Below are positions 26,172 to 35,235 of a DNA stretch of 64,000 nt, piece by piece. A model generated the notes under the pieces. That model was not told the DNA's origin and did no database searches. It saw nothing but the letters and a program-made list of their open reading frames with translations. The stretch lies in the NCBI GenBank assembly GCA_963665595.2, contig CAXXJK010000005.1, forward strand, positions 1 to 64,000, in the 5' to 3' direction. Position 1 is the first letter of the stretch. Each line of letters begins with the position of its first letter. The DNA is from G963665595 sp963665595. Its GTDB lineage: Bacteria; Actinomycetota; Coriobacteriia; Coriobacteriales; CADBOM01. The position numbers were made by a program, and so were the translations under genes.

Positions 26172-26815
26172 AGGATCTTATCAGAAAAGAAGTCACGCTG
26201 ACTGCTGCTCCTATCACCTATGCCTTCATCGCGTTCTCTCTTATGACGATGCTTCCGGGCTACCCGATCGTTATAAGCGGGTTCTTCATATGCCTAGGAG
26301 TTCTATATACCTACCAATTTGGGCGCGAGTTCAATGACATCCTCTATACTTCCTTGCTGCCCGTGAGCAAGGGCGACATCGTTAGGTCTAAGTTTGCGTT
26401 CACAATAGGAATCGAGATGGTGTCGTTTGTTATTATGGTTATCTTGACGGTCATCCGTATGGCAGTATTGCCTAATGTTGAACCCTACGTGAATAACCCG
26501 CTCCTCAACGCGAATTTAGCCTACCTGGGATACGTTCTCATAGTATTTGCCCTGTTCAATACTCTATTCCTTGGTGGGTTCTTTAAGACTGCCTACTACT
26601 ACGGGAAACCGTTCGTATTGTTTTGTGTGGCAGCGTTTATAGTGGTTGGTATCAGCGAGACTCTTCCGCATCTCCCAGGGCTATGCACCCTAGGTGTAAC
26701 GACTGCGGAGCCTCTTCAGGCAGCGGTGCTAATCTTGGGCATCGTGTTCTTTGTGGTGGGAACCGGGCTTTCCCTGAAGGTGTCGATAAAGCGGTTTGAC
26801 CGCATCGACTTATAG
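26168..26815 (+). CDS. ABC-2 type permease
   Basis: 215 residues with six hydrophobic segments (about 12-32, 36-54, 78-100, 118-140, 148-168, 180-200). The start MKDLIRKEVTLTAAPITYAF and the QFGREFNDILYTSLLPVSKGDIVRSKF motif are those of ABC2_membrane_5 permeases of YtrC/D type. ATG at 26168 overlaps the ATPase stop. It forms the membrane part of the exporter. Confidence 0.85.
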   Translation: MKDLIRKEVTLTAAPITYAFIAFSLMTMLPGYPIVISGFFICLGVLYTYQFGREFNDILYTSLLPVSKGDIVRSKFAFTIGIEMVSFVIMVILTVIRMAVLPNVEPYVNNPLLNANLAYLGYVLIVFALFNTLFLGGFFKTAYYYGKPFVLFCVAAFIVVGISETLPHLPGLCTLGVTTAEPLQAAVLILGIVFFVVGTGLSLKVSIKRFDRIDL

Positions 26816-26960
26816 CTTAAGCTAAGGTTACGAGAATAGCTCTTTAAACTAATCTATTCGGGCTTTCCTTCTTCCCATAAACCAGAGTCTTTCCCTGTTC
26901 AAGATAGTCAGCAGGTTCTATTTTCGTTCAGCAATTTTTCCCTATCTATCCATTTTTTCT

Positions 26961-26999
26961 CACATCGACAATTATTCAATTGGGGAATTCCGCGATGTG
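26961..26999. promoter_or_regulatory. Spaced inverted repeat upstream of first MCFRP gene
   Basis: CACATCG (26961-26967) and CGATGTG (26993-26999) lie 60-100 bp before the operon start. This is a possible operator for the Mo-enzyme operon. The remainder of 26816-27059 shows no gene. Confidence 0.35.
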
Positions 27000-27059
27000 C
27001 GGGGTTAGGTTATCCCTTATGCGAGACCAAAACATGCTGAATGAATACGAGGAGACAAT

Positions 27060-27434
27060 ATGTGCTTTAGACCGCCTGCTATAGCTATGCCTCAAAAATG
27101 TTCTAGTTGCGGCACCATGAACGCCGGTACCCTTAAAGTATGCAGACATTGCGGTGCAGATATGCCTGAACCAGACGTACCAAAGATTCCGTGCCCACGT
27201 TGTGGGGCAACTAACCCAGAGACTGCTCAAGTCTGCGCTACCTGTGGGCTCACAGCGCAAGAAGCTCTTTTACTTTCATCATCAACTAAGATATCAGTGC
27301 CGGCTGCCCCCGATCCATCAGCCAAGATTTCAGTGCCAACTGCTCCCAGTCCATCGGTCAAGCCCTCTGGGCCAGCTGCTTCTATTCCATCGATCCCCCA
27401 ACCGTTGGCACATAACGAGGACACTCAAAACTAA
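27060..27434 (+). CDS. MCFRP-type double zinc-ribbon protein
   Basis: 124 residues, start after GAGGAGAC. The N-terminus MCFRPPAIAMPQ is followed by two zinc ribbons with Cys14/17/28/31 and Cys45/48/59/62. A low-complexity tail rich in Pro, Ala, Ser and Val with repeats of KISVPxAPxPS follows. No signal peptide. A relative with the same MCFRP start lies at 43031-43306, also heading a molybdopterin oxidoreductase operon. No function is known to me. A role in metal or cofactor handling, enzyme assembly or docking is inferred only from position. Cys2 would be N-terminal if Met is removed. Confidence 0.75.
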   Translation: MCFRPPAIAMPQKCSSCGTMNAGTLKVCRHCGADMPEPDVPKIPCPRCGATNPETAQVCATCGLTAQEALLLSSSTKISVPAAPDPSAKISVPTAPSPSVKPSGPAASIPSIPQPLAHNEDTQN

Positions 27435-27476
27435 ACAAGCGATACGTTGAATAATTGGAAACGAAGGAGAACGAGC

Positions 27477-28283
27477 ATGAAAGTATTTGTTCTGGATACG
27501 AAAATATGTGTAGGCTGTTATGGCTGTCAGCTTGCTTGTAAAGATGAGCATGTAGGCAATGATTGGACACCGTATGCCAAGCCTCAGCCTGAGTCGGGGC
27601 ATTTCTGGATGAAAGTTCACGAGACTACTCACGGTCAGGTTCCTAAAGTCAAGTTGGAATATACCCCGACTGCATGCATGCACTGCGATAACGCGCCTTG
27701 CATTGAAGCGGGCAATGGCGCGGTCTACAAGCGCCCTGACGGTTTAGTGATTATCGATCCTGAGAAGGCCAAAGGTAACCAGGCACTTGTCGACAGCTGC
27801 CCTTATCATGCTATCTATTGGAACGAGGAGCTTGAACTTCCTCAGAAGTGCACGGGCTGTGCCCATCTGGTTGACCAAGGTCAGAAGCCCCATTGCGTAG
27901 ATCTCTGCGTGCTTGAAGCCCTGCGCTTTGGTGATGAAGAAGATTTCGCTGACGAGATTGCTAACGCAGAGGTTCTCAATCCTGAATTCGGCACTAAGCC
28001 GCGTTTCTACTATCTGAATCGCCCGAAACTCTTTATTGCCGGTGATGTTTGGGACAAAGAAGCTGACGAGATCATTAATGGTGCCGTGGTGACTCTTAAA
28101 GATTCTGATGAAAAACTTGTGGCCGAAACAACAACTGACCATTTTGGAGATTTCTGGTTTCGCACACTCAGCGCAGGCAACTATCACGTAGTTGTCACAG
28201 CTGAAAACTATCAGACGCAGAGTCGGGATGTGCAGCTTGACAGATCTCTGAACATGGGGGACTTCCCCATGGCTCGGATGTAA
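27477..28283 (+). CDS. Fe-S electron-transfer subunit with C-terminal beta domain (transhydroxylase-type)
   Basis: 268 residues. ATG 27477 follows AAGGAGAACG. The N-terminal two thirds hold ferredoxin motifs (CVGCYGCQLACKDEH, CMHCDNAPCIEAG, SCPYHAIYW, CTGCAHLVDQ..HCVDLC), enough for three 4Fe-4S clusters as in DMSO-reductase-family beta subunits. The C-terminal 80 residues (LFIAGDVWDKEADEIINGAVVTL to FRTLSAGNYHVVVTAENYQTQ) form a carboxypeptidase-regulatory/CnaB-like beta domain. This combination is characteristic of the small subunit of pyrogallol-phloroglucinol transhydroxylase. The large subunit begins 12 bp downstream. Confidence 0.85.
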   Translation: MKVFVLDTKICVGCYGCQLACKDEHVGNDWTPYAKPQPESGHFWMKVHETTHGQVPKVKLEYTPTACMHCDNAPCIEAGNGAVYKRPDGLVIIDPEKAKGNQALVDSCPYHAIYWNEELELPQKCTGCAHLVDQGQKPHCVDLCVLEALRFGDEEDFADEIANAEVLNPEFGTKPRFYYLNRPKLFIAGDVWDKEADEIINGAVVTLKDSDEKLVAETTTDHFGDFWFRTLSAGNYHVVVTAENYQTQSRDVQLDRSLNMGDFPMARM

Positions 28284-28295
28284 GGGGGAGACAAA

Positions 28296-30875
28296 ATGAG
28301 CGAAATCAAGACAAGCATTAAGGGTATGAGTCTTTGCGGATTTGGGAAAAACTCTCTTACCGCGGAGGTCGATGTTAAAGACAACCGTATTGTTCGAGTT
28401 CGTCCTCTGCGCTATGACAAAGAGTACAGCAAAGAGCATATGCGTCCGTGGGTTATTCGCGCCAAGGGCAAAGAATACAGGCCCTCAGAGGTTTCTCTGA
28501 TTCCCCCGTTTGCCTATGTTTATAAGCAGAGAACGTACTCGCCTAATCGCATTCCCTATCCGCTCAAGCGCGTGGATTGGGATTCTCAAGGTGAGCGCAA
28601 CCCGCAAAACCGTGGCAACAGCAAGTTTGTACGCATCTCGTGGGATGAGGCTACTCAGCTTATTGCCGATGAGTTGACTCGTGTCGTTGAGGACTATGGC
28701 CCGTACTCTGTTTTGGCACAACACGATGGTCATGGCGAATCTAAAATCATACACGCCTGTCACGGATGCCAAACCAACCTGCTGACGCTACTCGGCGGCT
28801 TTACCTCACAGGCTCGGCAGCCAGACTCTTGGGAAGGTTGGTACTGGGGTGCCAAGCATGTTTGGGGTCAGGACCCGTTGGGTCAGGGTGACATGGGCAA
28901 TCTGTTTTGGGATATCGCCAACAACTGTGATATGGCTTTATTTTGGGGCTGTGACGTTGACACCAATCCTTGGGGTTGGGGCGGCATGCAGGCTACCCGC
29001 TACTGCAATTGGCTAACAGAGCTCGGTGTTCAGCAGGTTTACATTTGCCCCGACGTGAACTATGGTTGTGCCGTGCATGCTGATAGATGGATTCCGGTCT
29101 TGCCTAACACCGACTCCGCTCTGCATCTTGCCATCCAGTACGTATGGCTGACCGAAGGCATCTACGACAAAGAGTACCTGAAAACCCATGCGGTGGGCTA
29201 TGAGTACTTTTTTAATTATGTGTTGGGCAAGATAGATGACTGCATTCCTAAGACTCCGCAGTGGGCAGAAGAAATCTGTGGTGTCCCCTCACGCATCATC
29301 AAAGCTCTTGCACGCAGATGGCATGAGGTACCAACATCGATTTGCCACTGCAACGGCGGTTCATACATTCGCTCTCAATATTCCCATGAGCCTGCGCGCC
29401 TTGAAGTCATCTCATTGGCCATGCAAGGCTTAGGCGCACCGGGACGCAATCAGTTGAAGTTCATTGAGTGGAACATGTATGGCCTCGCTACCCAGTCGCC
29501 TGTCGCATTGGCTGAGGTCATCCCTCAGATGGCGGCGGCATACCGTGGCGCGCAGATGCGACAGTTCGAATCATTCATTCCCAAGACGCTGATCCCGGAT
29601 GCAATTTTGGGCGACTATACCGATGAGCACCCATTGACATGGAACTCTTTCCCGCTGGCTGGATGGCCGCGCGAAGATCAGTTTGTCGAGTACCAATATC
29701 CTATAGAAGGAGCGCAGCCTATCCATATGGTCTGGACCGATACACCGTGTTGGACAACATGCTGGAATGGCGGAAATCGAATGATCGAGGCTTTGCGTTC
29801 TCCTCGGATCGAATGCGTTGTGGCTCAGCATCCCTGGTTTGAGAATGATTGCCGTTTTGCCGACATCATCTTACCCACAAACACGAAGTTTGAGACTAAG
29901 GATGTTGCCGTCGACATCGATGGTGGTAACTATCCGCTGGTTTACATTGAGGATCAGTGCGTGAAGCCGGTTGGCGATTCCATGTCTGACTACGAGGCTG
30001 TTGGTGAAGTTGCCAAAAAGCTTGGCTTGTACGAGCAGTACACGTTGGGTAACTCCATTGATGACTGGATTCGCATCGGTTATGAGTATTCTGGCATCAA
30101 GGACTATATCAGCTTTGAGGAGTTTGAGAAGAAACGCTATTTTGTTGTTCCCACAAAGGAAAACTGGGAAGAAGAGGCAATTACCGGCTTTGAGCCCTTC
30201 TATCGTGATCCTGAAAACAACCCTCTGAATATTCCCAGTGGAAAGCTAGAGTTTTATTCTAAAGACTTGGAAGAATATTTTCCTGACGACGAAGAGCGCA
30301 AGCCTTTTCCGCGTTACATACCTTTTGGCGAGAGTAACCAAGAGAGTTTGCAGCACCCACGCTCCGAGGAATATCCCTACTTAATTGTTTCCAATCATCC
30401 GCGTTGGCGCGTGCATGCCCAGATGGATGATGTTCTCTGGATGCGAGAAATTGAGACCTGTAAGATAACCGGTCCCGATGGCTATCAGTATGAACCCGTG
30501 TGGATCAATCCTGTTGATGCGGCTAAGAAAGGCATTAAGCATAAGGATATCGTGAAGGTATATAACGAGCGCGGTTGGGTTCTTGGGGGTGCCTATGTGA
30601 CGGAACGCATTGTTTCTGGCGCCATCTACCAAGATCACGGTGCACGACTCGACACCATCGAGGCGGGAGTATCTGATCGTGGCGGTGCAAACAATCTCAT
30701 CGCTCCGGGAAACATTATTTCCAAGCACTGTCCGGGTGAAGTTACCAGTGGTTTTCTCGTTAACTTTGAAAAAGTTGATATCGCTGAACTTGCCAGGCAA
30801 TACCCAGAAACATTTGAAAGAAGATATGATGCAGGTTCTGGTGTGAGTATCTACAATTATATCGTCGAGGAATAG
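28296..30875 (+). CDS. Molybdopterin enzyme, pyrogallol-phloroglucinol transhydroxylase-like large subunit
   Basis: 859 residues, RBS GGGGGAG. Like the Pelobacter transhydroxylase alpha subunit it has no N-terminal CxxC..C Fe-S motif and no Tat signal. It carries similar blocks: DSWEGWYWGAKHVWG (about residues 177-191, with the Ser that would ligate Mo), HPWFENDCRFADIILPTNTKFE, EPVWINPVDAAKKGIKHKD and the C-terminal DHGARLDTIEAGVSDRGGANNL. The family rearranges or removes aromatic hydroxyl groups. Related Eggerthellaceae enzymes dehydroxylate catechols. The exact reaction is unknown. Cytoplasmic heterodimer with the preceding subunit is expected. No membrane anchor is encoded. Confidence 0.8.
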   Translation: MSEIKTSIKGMSLCGFGKNSLTAEVDVKDNRIVRVRPLRYDKEYSKEHMRPWVIRAKGKEYRPSEVSLIPPFAYVYKQRTYSPNRIPYPLKRVDWDSQGERNPQNRGNSKFVRISWDEATQLIADELTRVVEDYGPYSVLAQHDGHGESKIIHACHGCQTNLLTLLGGFTSQARQPDSWEGWYWGAKHVWGQDPLGQGDMGNLFWDIANNCDMALFWGCDVDTNPWGWGGMQATRYCNWLTELGVQQVYICPDVNYGCAVHADRWIPVLPNTDSALHLAIQYVWLTEGIYDKEYLKTHAVGYEYFFNYVLGKIDDCIPKTPQWAEEICGVPSRIIKALARRWHEVPTSICHCNGGSYIRSQYSHEPARLEVISLAMQGLGAPGRNQLKFIEWNMYGLATQSPVALAEVIPQMAAAYRGAQMRQFESFIPKTLIPDAILGDYTDEHPLTWNSFPLAGWPREDQFVEYQYPIEGAQPIHMVWTDTPCWTTCWNGGNRMIEALRSPRIECVVAQHPWFENDCRFADIILPTNTKFETKDVAVDIDGGNYPLVYIEDQCVKPVGDSMSDYEAVGEVAKKLGLYEQYTLGNSIDDWIRIGYEYSGIKDYISFEEFEKKRYFVVPTKENWEEEAITGFEPFYRDPENNPLNIPSGKLEFYSKDLEEYFPDDEERKPFPRYIPFGESNQESLQHPRSEEYPYLIVSNHPRWRVHAQMDDVLWMREIETCKITGPDGYQYEPVWINPVDAAKKGIKHKDIVKVYNERGWVLGGAYVTERIVSGAIYQDHGARLDTIEAGVSDRGGANNLIAPGNIISKHCPGEVTSGFLVNFEKVDIAELARQYPETFERRYDAGSGVSIYNYIVEE

Positions 30876-30909
30876 AAAGCAAACTGCTGTGGAGGGCATG
30901 ACGACTGCG

Positions 30910-30940
30910 GTAGGTGACTTGCTAGATGCGGGTCACCTAC
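30910..30940. terminator. Terminator hairpin between convergent genes
   Basis: Perfect 9-bp arms GTAGGTGAC (30910-30918) and GTCACCTAC (30932-30940) lie between the end of the Mo-enzyme gene and the end of the leftward methyltransferase gene. Confidence 0.6.
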
Positions 30941-30957
30941 TTGCTGGTACGGTAGTC

Positions 30958-31572
30958 TTACAGGCTCTCTGGTTTTTGTGCCACGATCAGTTGAAGAGTT
31001 TTCTCCACGATAACCAAGTTACAGGTTAGGCCGACGCTTGACAGCAAGCGAGTTATCTCTTGGGGTGAGTAGAATCTTACGTCTCCTGCGGGAGACAGTT
31101 TGACGAGTGGATTAAACAGCACCCGAAGCAACGCCGGGTAATACACATCAGCAATGTAGAGGCTGCCGCCCGGAGCGAGAACGCGGGAGACCTCTCGTGC
31201 AAATGCCTTCGCATTGGGAAAGTGGTGGAAGGCCGTACAAACGGTAATCACGTCAAAGAACGCATCATCGAAGGGCAAGTCATCACAAGTCGCTCGGTGA
31301 AACCCCATGCCAGGGTTTGCCAAGCGCGCGGTTTCTACCATGTTTTCAGAGATGTCAACGCCAAAGCCCTCAAAGCTCTGCCATTCGCTCAGCATGTGCA
31401 AGAGGCGGCCGCTTCCGCAGGCGATGTCTAATACGCGTCCACCCGCAGGTATCTCAATAGCATCAGCTAACCTGCGGTTGTATTGATAGGTGAAGTGCCC
31501 TTCTGCGCTGTCGTCATAATCTGCTGCGGCTTGGTTGTAGGTATCTCGAGAGCGCTGCTCAAACTTGTTCAT
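30958..31572 (-). CDS. Class I SAM-dependent methyltransferase (UbiE/Methyltransf_11-like)
   Basis: 204 residues from ATG 31572 (MNKFEQRSRDTYNQAAADYD). Motif I is RVLDIACGSGRLL (46-58), followed by FGVDISENMV, the D/E-rich motif IV DDAFFDVITVCTAFHHFPN, and SLYIADVYYPALLRVLFNPL. It resembles small-molecule methyltransferases; substrate unknown. The start was chosen for the standard distance to motif I. The upstream ribosome site is weak (GGGA). It is divergent from the MutS-like gene. Confidence 0.8.
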   Translation of the reverse strand: MNKFEQRSRDTYNQAAADYDDSAEGHFTYQYNRRLADAIEIPAGGRVLDIACGSGRLLHMLSEWQSFEGFGVDISENMVETARLANPGMGFHRATCDDLPFDDAFFDVITVCTAFHHFPNAKAFAREVSRVLAPGGSLYIADVYYPALLRVLFNPLVKLSPAGDVRFYSPQEITRLLSSVGLTCNLVIVEKTLQLIVAQKPESL

Positions 31573-31726
31573 GGGTGTCCCAACAAGAAATAATCTGACT
31601 TCTACTGACGTATGGTTAAGAATAATTCTGTTCAGAATGAGTATAGTCTTTGAAGGCAGTGCGCGGCTTCGTGGAATCAGATTTCTGCAACTGGACAAAG
31701 CCTGTGTGGTTGCCTAGAATACCCTC

Positions 31727-33430
31727 ATGATTGATTCAAATTCCCTTATGCAGGTTGGTTTTGTTCTGGCGATTGTTGCAGCATCGGCTGTAATTGTCTT
31801 TTTGATATTCTTCCTGAGCTGGCGACGCAAAGGTGTTCGTCTACGACAGGATCTTGAAAACGCTTTCGGTACGATTCCCCGGAAGGATCCCGAGTTTGCG
31901 AGTGTGCGCCGTTACTGGGATGGATACAAACCGAGTATTTCGACAAAGCGCTGCATTGATGATCGCACATGGGACGATCTTGAAATGGACGAGATATTTG
32001 CAAGAATCGATGCTTGCCAGACTTCTGTGGGCGAGGAATGTCTGTATGCAAAGCTCCATGAACTTTCTTGCGAAGAAGATCTCATATCGCGTGAGCCTTT
32101 TCTCGACTATCTGGCTTCCCATCCAAAAATTCGGCTTGAAATTTCTTTTCTCCTCTCAAAGATGGGAAAGTCAAACTACAACAGTCTTTATCGACTTAAC
32201 TTCGGTGTGGTCCCTCTGAAACTTCACTTTTCGTTTATCTACCCGATACTTGCGTGTTTGCCGCTCTTGTTTCTTATACTCTGTTTCTTTAACTCAAGGA
32301 TTGGTATTACTGGAGTGTTGCTCAGCAGTATTTTCAACGGTTTTATCCATTATTACAGCGAGAGACAAACCGATCGCTTCCTTTCCGTCATCTCCTATTT
32401 CTCCACGATGCTTTGGAGTACTAAACGGTTACTCGCACTCATCGCGCCTATGAAAGAGACAGAACCGGCACTCAATGATCAGATTATTAAGGATCTAGAA
32501 CAGGGGTATGAGGTTTTTAAAAGCATACGAAGCGCTCTTGCGGTTTCTACGCGACGTGCTCTTCTATTTTCAGATTTCGATATCATTCAGGAGTTCTATC
32601 AGATCATTTTTCTTGCACGTGTGAGAAAATATAACCGCTCAGTTACGGTTATCGATAGCAACCGAGAGACCTTTCGTATCTTGTACCGGGCTTTTGGAGA
32701 GATAGACGCGGCGATTTCTCTCCTGTCCTTTAGACAGAGCCTGACGAGTTCATGTATTCCAGAATTCTCAGATGTAAGCGAACTTGACCTGCTCGACGTG
32801 TACCACCCTTTGATACCAGATCCTGTCACCAATACGCTGTCCTTCAAGCGTGATTGTCTCATATCGGGGTCTAATGCCTCCGGCAAGTCTACGTTCTTGA
32901 AGACCGTAGCTATCAATGCTATTCTCGCTCAGACCATTCACACGTGTACGGCACGGGGGGTTAGGATGCGTCCCGCTCATGTTGTTACCTCAATGGCGAC
33001 GCATGACAGCATAGTTGACGGTGAAAGTTACTTTATTGCTGAAATTAGGTCGCTCAAGCGTCTGATTGCTCAAATGGAAGATACGTTTAGTATCTGTGTC
33101 ATAGATGAAATATTGAAAGGAACCAATACAGTCGAGCGCATTGCTGCATCTACTGCAGTGCTACGTGAGTGTGCGCAGGTCGAAAGTCTTTGTCTCGTTG
33201 CCACACATGACATAGAGTTGACAGCAATTCTTGAAGATGATTTTGATAATCTTCACTTCGAAGAGCAAATAACTGATGAAAGAATTGTATTTGACTATAA
33301 GGTGAAGCAGGGTCCGTCCAATACCAGAAATGCTATTGCCTTGCTTGAGGCGGAAGGTTTTGACGAAAACCTTGTGCGCACCGCACGCGATGTTGTAGCA
33401 AAGTATGAACAAGAAGGAAGATGGGTATAA
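31727..33430 (+). CDS. Membrane-anchored MutS-like ATPase
   Basis: 567 residues. The N-terminus is one membrane helix (about 8-28), and a second hydrophobic pair lies near 165-205. The C-terminal domain is MutS domain V: Walker A GSNASGKST (381-389), DSIVDGESYFIAEIRSLKRL, Walker B CVIDEILKGTNTVERI (about 459) and ATHDIEL. It lacks the mismatch-binding and connector domains of MutS, so a role in classical mismatch repair is unlikely. Such short MutS-related proteins with membrane segments are common in anaerobes and uncharacterised. A strong terminator follows. Confidence 0.85.
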   Translation: MIDSNSLMQVGFVLAIVAASAVIVFLIFFLSWRRKGVRLRQDLENAFGTIPRKDPEFASVRRYWDGYKPSISTKRCIDDRTWDDLEMDEIFARIDACQTSVGEECLYAKLHELSCEEDLISREPFLDYLASHPKIRLEISFLLSKMGKSNYNSLYRLNFGVVPLKLHFSFIYPILACLPLLFLILCFFNSRIGITGVLLSSIFNGFIHYYSERQTDRFLSVISYFSTMLWSTKRLLALIAPMKETEPALNDQIIKDLEQGYEVFKSIRSALAVSTRRALLFSDFDIIQEFYQIIFLARVRKYNRSVTVIDSNRETFRILYRAFGEIDAAISLLSFRQSLTSSCIPEFSDVSELDLLDVYHPLIPDPVTNTLSFKRDCLISGSNASGKSTFLKTVAINAILAQTIHTCTARGVRMRPAHVVTSMATHDSIVDGESYFIAEIRSLKRLIAQMEDTFSICVIDEILKGTNTVERIAASTAVLRECAQVESLCLVATHDIELTAILEDDFDNLHFEEQITDERIVFDYKVKQGPSNTRNAIALLEAEGFDENLVRTARDVVAKYEQEGRWV

Positions 33431-33444
33431 GGTTTAGCTGCGTC

Positions 33445-33467
33445 ACCGTGTGCAGCACACGGTTTTT
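33445..33467 (+). terminator. Rho-independent terminator
   Basis: Perfect 8-bp stem ACCGTGTG/CACACGGT with CAG loop and TTTT directly after, 15 bp beyond the MutS-like gene. Confidence 0.85.
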
Positions 33468-33560
33468 AATGGGGACAGCGCCAGCGAATCAATAACGATG
33501 ACAACATACGATGCAGATAAGCGATATGAGCTTCAAGCGTAACAACAGGAGGGTGTAAAC

Positions 33561-34028
33561 GTGATACTGGACATTCCAGGTTATCGGCTTCTTACCATAG
33601 AACATGTTGTCATGGATTTCAACGGAACCGTTGCTGTTGACGGCATTATGAGAGAGAGCGTTAAAGAGCGCATAATCAAAGTTGCGGAGCATTTTCAAGT
33701 ATATGTTATTACCTCTGATACGCAGGGCAGCGCTGCGAGAGAGCTGGAGGGATTGCCGGTTACGCTAAAAATTTTCAACAACTCTAACGCCGGCGAGTGC
33801 AAACGAGCGTTTGTTGACGAACTTGGTGGCGAGCATTGCGTTTGTATAGGAAATGGGAATAATGACCGACTCATGTTTCAAGCTGCCTCGTTATCAATCG
33901 GAGTACTTGAGGCCGAAGGGTTATACGCACCCATCATTTCGCAGGTTGATCTTCTGGTTACATCAAGTGAAGACGCGTTGGATTTACTGCTCGATGAGAA
34001 ACGTCTCATCTCAGGCTTGAGAGGGTAG
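33561..34028 (+). CDS. HAD-family hydrolase
   Basis: 155 residues, GTG start after GGAGGGTG. HAD motif I is VMDFNGTVAVDG (nucleophile Asp19 region), a motif II-like Thr/Ser is in VYVITSDTQ, the Lys is near VTLKIF, and motif IV is CIGNGNNDRLMF. It has no obvious cap domain, like the small phosphatases related to P-type ATPase domains. It is likely a cytoplasmic phosphatase of unknown substrate. Its 3' end overlaps that of the convergent XRE-family gene by 23 bp. Confidence 0.8.
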   Translation: MILDIPGYRLLTIEHVVMDFNGTVAVDGIMRESVKERIIKVAEHFQVYVITSDTQGSAARELEGLPVTLKIFNNSNAGECKRAFVDELGGEHCVCIGNGNNDRLMFQAASLSIGVLEAEGLYAPIISQVDLLVTSSEDALDLLLDEKRLISGLRG

Positions 34029-35064
34029 CGCCTTGCGCACCGAGTGATTTCCATAGCTCACTGTCTTTCATATATCCGTAGGCCTCTTCATCTTTGAACG
34101 CATGCAACAAGTCATCTCGAAGTCGTGTGGCAAACGCGCCATCAACGGCTTTAAGAGCCATATGTTGGTAAAGACTTGACTGGGTAAATGCCTGAATGGT
34201 TTCGATGTTCTCAAGCATTGCTTTTGCAATCTGCTCTGTCTGGGCAACGTTTTGTTCCCATGTGGCCGTCTCAAGCCCGACCGATACCTCATGGTAGATT
34301 CCCATTTCAAAAGCAGCGGCTAGCGCGGCCTCAAGCTCCACTAGCTTATGCGCCATGGCGTGATCATCATCAGCCATGTAGAGAATTCTCAGATCATTCA
34401 GCACCGCCTGAAGGCGCTGGTATCCGCTAAACATCAGCTGCTCATATGCCTGATATGCTTCGTGCTTCTTTCCGGTTTCGCTGTAGATCAGCGCCTGTAA
34501 TCTCTGGCGTTCCGGATTTTCATTGGACAGATAAGACAGATAGTCTTGCGCCTTGCTGTACTGCTTCTTTCGAAGATGTGCATAAAAGAGAGATTCTGCT
34601 GCTGCATTGCGTATTTTTTCATCATCTTGGTTTAAACAGTGGCTGTACCATTCATTGATGGTGTCTTCATACTCATCCTTGTCAGGAAGGTCTAACGCCA
34701 TTCTCCGCGCATCGAGTACGACTGCCGCTTGCCACGCAAGTTGCTTGCAATTAGGATATTCGTTCAGTTTCTTCTGTACGGCGACAAACATGTCCTTATA
34801 AGGTGTTTCGTTTAGCGCGTTGTCTATCTCGCGAATATAATGAGCAATTTCTTCATCAGTTAAATCATCGTGAAACGAAAGTAAGGTATCTGTCGATATG
34901 CCAAACAAGCGCGCGATGGGAGCGAGCAGGGCAATATCGGGTTGCGTATTGCCGTTTTCCCATTTATTCACGGCAGGTGTGGTTACTCCCAGACGACGCG
35001 CTACTTCCTTCTGCGTCAAGCCGGATTCTTTACGATGTGTTCGTATGACCTTACCAATCATCAT
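34006..35064 (-). CDS. XRE-family regulator with C-terminal helical repeats
   Basis: 352 residues. The N-terminal HTH_3 domain (IGKVIRTHRKESGLTQKEVARRLGVTTPAVNKWENGNTQPDIALLAPIARLFGI, residues 3-57) is followed by an alpha-helical, TPR-like region. The same architecture occurs in the product at 47574-48689, and the two look like paralogues. An AGGAAC ribosome site precedes the tandem ATG codons. No ABC operon is adjacent here, so its target is unclear. It overlaps the HAD gene tail to tail. Confidence 0.85.
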   Translation of the reverse strand: MMIGKVIRTHRKESGLTQKEVARRLGVTTPAVNKWENGNTQPDIALLAPIARLFGISTDTLLSFHDDLTDEEIAHYIREIDNALNETPYKDMFVAVQKKLNEYPNCKQLAWQAAVVLDARRMALDLPDKDEYEDTINEWYSHCLNQDDEKIRNAAAESLFYAHLRKKQYSKAQDYLSYLSNENPERQRLQALIYSETGKKHEAYQAYEQLMFSGYQRLQAVLNDLRILYMADDDHAMAHKLVELEAALAAAFEMGIYHEVSVGLETATWEQNVAQTEQIAKAMLENIETIQAFTQSSLYQHMALKAVDGAFATRLRDDLLHAFKDEEAYGYMKDSELWKSLGAQGATLSSLR

Positions 35065-35155
35065 GTTGTGTGTTCCTATCTCTGAGGAAGCAAAATCTGT
35101 ACATAGGATAACTCAGAGCGACCAAAAATGTTATTGAGTATCTGTTAAGTGTGAG

Positions 35156-35198
35156 GAAAAAAATATAACCATGGCTCAATAAACTGCAGCCATGGTTA
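35156..35198 (-). terminator. Rho-independent terminator for TetR/methyltransferase operon
   Basis: Perfect 11-bp stem TAACCATGGCT (35166-35176) / AGCCATGGTTA (35188-35198). On the minus strand it is followed by TATATTTTTTT. It lies just beyond the stop of the methyltransferase gene. Confidence 0.85.
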
Positions 35199-35235
35199 AC
35201 ACAAAAATACCGTTCTACATCAAACTTGTTTAGTA

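Noticed and set aside
27744..28439. Minus-strand frame of about 231 codons across the Fe-S subunit and large subunit start
   Set aside because: It lies antisense to two clear coding genes and crosses their junction. No ribosome site or family pattern.
31727..33430. MutS-like protein as a DNA mismatch repair MutS
   Set aside because: It lacks mismatch-recognition and connector domains and has N-terminal membrane segments. Only the ATPase domain is shared.
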